Shown here in pieces: positions 5,842-8,378 of a stretch of 8,378 bases of DNA. This DNA is from Nitrososphaeraceae archaeon (GTDB lineage: Archaea; Thermoproteota; Nitrososphaeria; Nitrososphaerales; Nitrososphaeraceae). Positions within the stretch are counted from its first letter, which is position 1; every line of letters begins with the position of its first letter. The DNA lies in contig JAICHH010000072.1 in NCBI GenBank assembly GCA_025922715.1, positions 1 to 8,378 on the forward strand. Reading direction: 5' to 3'. The translations under genes were made by a program, and so were the position numbers. The notes under the pieces are model-generated. The model had not been told where the DNA came from. It worked only from the letters and a program-made list of their open reading frames with translations, and searched no databases.

Positions 5842-6039
5842 ATCTTCCTATTTTGTCTACTAAAGCTTATAATCTAATAGTGGGTCATATACTGGAATAC
5901 GTGAAGAACTATTAGAATTGGTACGTCATGCTCAAAAAGGAATTATAAAGTTTATTGTATAGGGAAAATCTCGATCAATATAGTGAAGCTTTGACAAAAC
6001 TCAAAGATGGAAAAATTGAAGGGAGTTATCAATCGATAA
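5832..6039 (+). pseudogene. Remnant of the C-terminus of a zinc-type (MDR) alcohol dehydrogenase
   Basis: Joining three frames gives the typical end of a medium-chain alcohol dehydrogenase. Frame one from about 5832 reads VKLNLPILSTKAYNLIVG. A one-base loss near 5885 leads to GSYTGIREELLELVRHAQKG and IIKFIV. An in-frame TAG follows at 5960-5962, then a shift to NLDQYSEALTKLKDGKIEG from 5967, and a last shift gives VINR and a stop at 6037-6039. This matches the family ending VGSYTGTREELLEL...NLDQ..EAL..LKDGKIEGR.VIN. Only about 70 residues survive; the catalytic domain and most of the NAD-binding domain are gone. It cannot make an enzyme. Its start overlaps the stop of the alpha/beta hydrolase (5839-5841), which suggests a deletion joined the two. 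The family call is strong; the exact left border is not. Confidence 0.75.
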
Positions 6040-6072
6040 TGCAACAAAAATAATTTAATAAATTGCTATTTC

Positions 6073-6132
6073 TAGTTGTTGTACTTACCAACATAGGTTA
6101 CAATTTCATTTACCAACATAGGTAACACTTTC
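6073..6132. repeat. Left terminal inverted repeat with two 17-bp transposase-site repeats
   Basis: It contains TTACCAACATAGGTTAC (6085-6101) and TTACCAACATAGGTAAC (6110-6126), 25 bp apart. Each has TTACC/GGTAA half-palindromic arms. They are likely transposase-binding sites. Confidence 0.75.
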
Positions 6133-6151
6133 TAGTAGTCTGCTAGGAAGT

Positions 6152-6160
6152 GTATATAAA
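6152..6160 (+). promoter_or_regulatory. TATA box of the transposase
   Basis: GTATATAAA lies about 36 nt before the ATG at 6192, so transcription would start near 6180. This favours 6192, not the TTG at 6314, as the original translation start. Confidence 0.5.
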
Positions 6161-6191
6161 ATAGAATTACAAACAAAATATAATTTAATTC

Positions 6192-6313
6192 ATGAAAAAG
6201 AATGGATTACTGTTGGTGATACTGTAACTGATATTTGTGCTAGGTATCAAATATCCAGAAAATCATACTACAAGTGGAAGAACAGGTACCTAGAAAATGG
6301 AATAAATGGTTTA
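6192..6313 (+). other. N-terminal helix-turn-helix of the transposase, separated from its ATG by a one-base frame break
   Basis: The transposase frame is open from 6122 but has no ATG, GTG or TTG before 6314. It encodes EWITVGDTVTDICARYQISR and KSYYKWKNRYLENGINGLL, the classic N-terminal helix-turn-helix of IS481 transposases. The only suitable start, ATG 6192, is followed by five As (6195-6199) and lies one base out of frame, ending at an early TAA. With six As it would read MKKEWITVGD straight into the transposase. The likely reading is a one-base loss in the A-tract, a sequencing error there, frameshifting, or a non-standard start such as ATT 6188. Confidence 0.65.
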
Positions 6314-7108
6314 TTGGACAAAAGTAGAAAACCACACAATATACAACCAGTAAAAGTAACAAATGAAATAGAACAGGATATACTAAATTTACGTATAACC
6401 AAAAGATTTGGATGTAATCGTATCAGGTTTAGGTTAAAGCGTCTAAAGCAGATATCACTCAGTACAAGAACCATCTACAAGATACTAAAAAGGCATGGTC
6501 TGAATATCCTAGAATGCAAGATCAGGAATAGGCAGTACAAAAGATTTGCAATGAAAAAACCCAATCAAATGGTACAGATGGATATTTTGGGACCATTTTA
6601 CATAGGGAACTGTGCTCAAAAGAACTATTTTATTAGTTGCGAAGATGATTGTTCAAGAAAGGTAACAAGTGAATGGTTGGATAGAAAAAGAAGTGTAGAT
6701 GTAATAGATGTACTGGAAGATTACATTGTAGAAAATGGTAAGCCTAACAAGGTAATGCATGATAACGGTAAGCAGTTTAAATCCAAAATATTCAGACGTT
6801 TCCTAAAAAAGAATAATATAAAAGACAAACCCATACCTGCCAGATATCCACAACTACAAGGAAAGATTGAGGCGTATAACAAGATAGTCAAAAATGAATT
6901 TCTGGCAGTAGAAAATATTTCTGATGTAGAAGAAGGTAAGAAAATGTATTCTATGTTTGTCAAAGCATATAATGAAGAAAGAGAACATGGTGGAATCAAT
7001 GGTTATACTCCATTGGAAATGTTCCTTTCTAAAGGAAGATTAAATAATTCCAGTAGTAAAAAGATAATCAAGCAGATAAAAGAAAGTGTTACCCATGTTG
7101 GTAAGTGA
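6314..7108 (+). CDS. IS481-family DDE transposase (catalytic part)
   Basis: From the first standard in-frame start, TTG 6314, this gives 264 aa; with the upstream helix-turn-helix it would be about 305 aa, a usual length for the family. Residues 1-60 end the DNA-binding part (RFGCNRIRFRLKR, STRTIYKILKRHGL). The integrase-type catalytic core follows, with D90 in QMDILGPFY, D150 in VMHDNGKQF and E186 in QGKIEAYNKIVKNEF. The DD(35)E spacing is right for IS481. It cuts and joins the element's ends, probably by binding the repeated TTACCAACATAGG sites. The reading frame is intact from 6122 to the stop at 7106-7108, which lies inside the right inverted repeat. TTG 6314 is very likely not the native start, because it would remove the DNA-binding head; see 6192-6313. 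Whether the copy is active depends on that break. Confidence 0.85.
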   Translation: MDKSRKPHNIQPVKVTNEIEQDILNLRITKRFGCNRIRFRLKRLKQISLSTRTIYKILKRHGLNILECKIRNRQYKRFAMKKPNQMVQMDILGPFYIGNCAQKNYFISCEDDCSRKVTSEWLDRKRSVDVIDVLEDYIVENGKPNKVMHDNGKQFKSKIFRRFLKKNNIKDKPIPARYPQLQGKIEAYNKIVKNEFLAVENISDVEEGKKMYSMFVKAYNEEREHGGINGYTPLEMFLSKGRLNNSSSKKIIKQIKESVTHVGK

Positions 7109-7141
7109 ATCTGTTACCTATCTATGCAAGTACAACAACTA
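7082..7141. repeat. Right terminal inverted repeat with paired subterminal sites
   Basis: The inner site GTTACCCATGTTGGTAA (7088-7104) is well conserved. The outer site GTTACCTATCTATGCAA (7113-7129) keeps the 25-bp spacing but is clearly degenerate compared with the left end. Confidence 0.7.
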
Positions 7142-7322
7142 ATTATTAAAAGGCATGGTAAATTATAATTATAGATACTACACTCTATTAAAATATTCTA
7201 AAACCTTATTTTTTGTACTATGTCAGCCTCTATCTTGAATTATTGTTAAGAATAAAATAGAAATTAAAATTAAGATTCCATAAGTTAAAATATAAAAGAT
7301 AAACCTTAATGTATTGATTTAG

Positions 7323-7634
7323 ATTAAATGTATAAATAATTTATCTAAAAGAACCCTTGATATACTAAATTTTATTATGATAACTATTATAGGGACTTTA
7401 AAAGCAAAACATTTAGCAAGAGTACATAAGACTTCTATTGCTTGAGATTCAAACTCTCTCTTTAGGAGTAGTGAAAATAATATTCATGATACAAGATCAG
7501 GAAGATACAATCCTCCAGCAAATACTTTAAGAATGATTGATATATATACACAACTGTTCAATTCATTCCCTTTTTTTATATTTAAGGAACTTTCATTGAC
7601 TATTTTTTCCAAGAGAATAATAAATAATAAATAA
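7323..7634 (+). pseudogene. Broken reading frame of unknown origin
   Basis: One frame is open from 7323 to 7634 apart from a single TGA at 7443-7445. After ATG 7377 it reads MITIIGTLKAKHLARVHKTS, IA, stop, then DSNSLFRSSENNIHDTRSGR and YNPPANTLRMIDIYTQLFNS. Its middle part has coding-like composition, clearly less AT-rich than the DNA on either side (7142-7322 and 7620-7690, where I see nothing). I do not recognise a family. It may be the remnant of a gene interrupted by a nonsense mutation, or a chance frame; the decayed genes around it make the first option reasonable. Confidence 0.3.
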
Positions 7635-7696
7635 AAAATTTTAGTTATAATTGAAAATTTTATAATATTTTTTAATTATTTTAACTAATATAAGAT

Positions 7697-7870
7697 ATGG
7701 ATCCTGATATTTCTATTGATAATATTCCACAGGAATTAGATGATCATTTTAAGAATTTTGGAAAATATTCTAGTGATGTAGATTATAATAGATATGGATA
7801 TTGCATTTATTGTAATTCCCGAATAGACGAATTTGACTATTGTGCCTGTATTGGCGGAATACCTGATTAA
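7697..7870 (+). CDS. 57-aa Cys-rich protein, possible zinc-binding
   Basis: ATG 7697 opens a 57-aa frame ending at TAA 7868-7870. The acidic N-terminal half (MDPDISIDNIPQELDDHFKN) is followed by YGYCIYCNSRIDEFDYCACI, that is C36-X2-C39 and C49-X-C51. Four closely spaced Cys suggest one zinc site of zinc-ribbon or rubredoxin-knuckle type. No signal peptide or membrane segment is present. A TATA-like run (TTTTATAATATT) at about 7657-7668 lies 30-40 nt upstream. It is not recognised as a named family. It looks intact although it sits among decayed genes. A DNA-, RNA- or protein-binding role is only inference. Confidence 0.55.
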   Translation: MDPDISIDNIPQELDDHFKNFGKYSSDVDYNRYGYCIYCNSRIDEFDYCACIGGIPD

Positions 7871-8135
7871 TATTTTAATTATATATCAATCCTAAAAACT
7901 TTATCTTGATTCCAAATATTAAAGAGACAGTAAAATAACCTAATTTATGATTCTGCAAAAATACATTTTTTTAAATTATTGCTACTATCTAAGCAATGTT
8001 GGAAGGAAATGCTCTATTAGAGAATAGTATACATTTCTTAAGGGTTAAGTAGTTACTAATGATGGTGTTCATTAAGATATTTCTTTTATTTTATAACAAT
8101 TTTAAGAATAAAAATAATTTAACCACAATCTTGTA

Positions 8136-8378
8136 TTATGGTGTCAATGTATAAAATTCCCACATAAAATGATCTATTGGCAAGACTTCAATTTTTGAGA
8201 ATCCTGCTTCTCTTGAATATCTTTTAAATGCTGAAATGGTTATAGCAGCCCCTGTAGCTTAATTACAATATGCCATTGATTGTGGAAGACAAAGTAATAC
8301 ACTAAAATTATAATAGAGTCTACCCACAAAATCATTTTTTTCTCAATTGCTTCTTGCATTTTAACATCTGCAACCAAA
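8136..8378 (-). pseudogene. Decayed C-terminus of a SAM-dependent methyltransferase, cut by the window edge
   Basis: Read on the minus strand from the right edge, one frame gives LVADVKMQEAIEK. A frame change in an A7 tract (about 8335-8341) leads to DFVGRLYYNFSVLLCLPQSM and AYCN, then an in-frame TAA (8259-8261), then ATGAAITISAFKRYSREAGF and SKIEVLPIDHFMWEFYTLTP before the natural stop at 8136-8138. The features FVGR.YY..S.LLCLPQS, ATGAA, AGFSK.EVLPID and FW.FY.L are those of the C-terminal half of class I methyltransferases with an N-terminal winged helix. One frameshift and one nonsense codon within about 80 residues make it non-functional as read. The SAM-binding part would lie beyond the window. 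The family is fairly sure from the pattern; the substrate is unknown. Confidence 0.7.

Larger units (their letters stand above)
6073..7141 (+). mobile_element. IS481-type insertion sequence, 1069 bp
   Basis: The element is bounded by 60-bp imperfect inverted repeats (6073-6132 and 7082-7141) that match at 51 of 60 positions without gaps. The outermost 14 bp, TAGTTGTTGTACTT, are perfect. Inside lies one transposase with a complete DDE triad. If the element follows the usual IS481 5'-TGT end, its borders would be 6077 and 7137. Both flanks read TA next to GTTGTTG, but no longer target duplication is visible, so the insertion is old or the duplication is only 2 bp. It sits just past the alcohol-dehydrogenase remnant in non-coding DNA and does not break a recognised gene. 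Confidence 0.85.

Noticed and set aside
6268..6999. Two minus-strand frames inside the insertion sequence
   Set aside because: Both lie antisense to the transposase and have no motifs.
6060..7155. Target-site duplication for the insertion sequence
   Set aside because: Flanks TTTCTA and TAATTA share only the palindromic TA; no longer direct repeat is present at any plausible border.
7443..7462. GAGATTCAAACTCTC resembles a tRNA T-arm (4-bp stem, TTCAAAC loop)
   Set aside because: The fifth stem pair fails, and no matching acceptor, D-arm or anticodon arm is found at the right distance upstream.

Overview
This is an AT-rich window that reads as archaeal and fits a soil ammonia-oxidising Nitrososphaeria/Thaumarchaeota, perhaps a Nitrosocosmicus-like genome. 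That assignment is inference. The signs are TATA-like boxes 20-40 nt before several starts, some giving leaderless messages (GTG at 5011, TTG at 4651, ATG at 1825), few Shine-Dalgarno sites, a stand-alone CheY-like receiver, a one-domain winged-helix regulator, several tiny Cys-rich (zinc-type) proteins, and long intergenic gaps. No rRNA, tRNA or CRISPR array was seen.

Layout. Positions 1-1825 hold four small minus-strand genes: the start of a charged protein running off the left edge, a receiver-only response regulator (465-845), a two-CXXC protein (1038-1322) and a winged-helix protein (1556-1825). Positions 1826-3006 are a 1.2-kb non-coding gap. In it, 2391-2705 is much more structured than its surroundings, with three sets of perfect 10-14 bp inverted repeats. 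The largest intact gene, a six-hairpin glycoside hydrolase (3007-4536, minus), diverges from a 59-aa C2H2 zinc-finger gene (4651-4830, plus) across a short two-way promoter region. An intact alpha/beta hydrolase follows (5011-5841, plus).

From 5830 to the right edge the window is a zone of decay and insertion. It contains the C-terminal remnant of a zinc-type alcohol dehydrogenase (about 5832-6039), a complete-looking 1069-bp IS481-type insertion sequence (6073-7141), a broken reading frame of unknown origin (7323-7634), one small apparently intact Cys-rich gene (7697-7870), and the decayed C-terminus of a SAM methyltransferase running off the right edge (8136-8378, minus).

How the genes work together. 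No multi-gene pathway or operon is evident: most genes are single units with their own promoter. The regulators (receiver, winged helix, C2H2) are of the kind that act with partners elsewhere in the genome. I did not find a convincing new multi-gene system. The items most worth checking are the structured block at 2391-2705, the IS481 element with its paired subterminal repeats and a transposase whose start is out of frame by one base, and the in-frame, start-less extension before the glycoside hydrolase.
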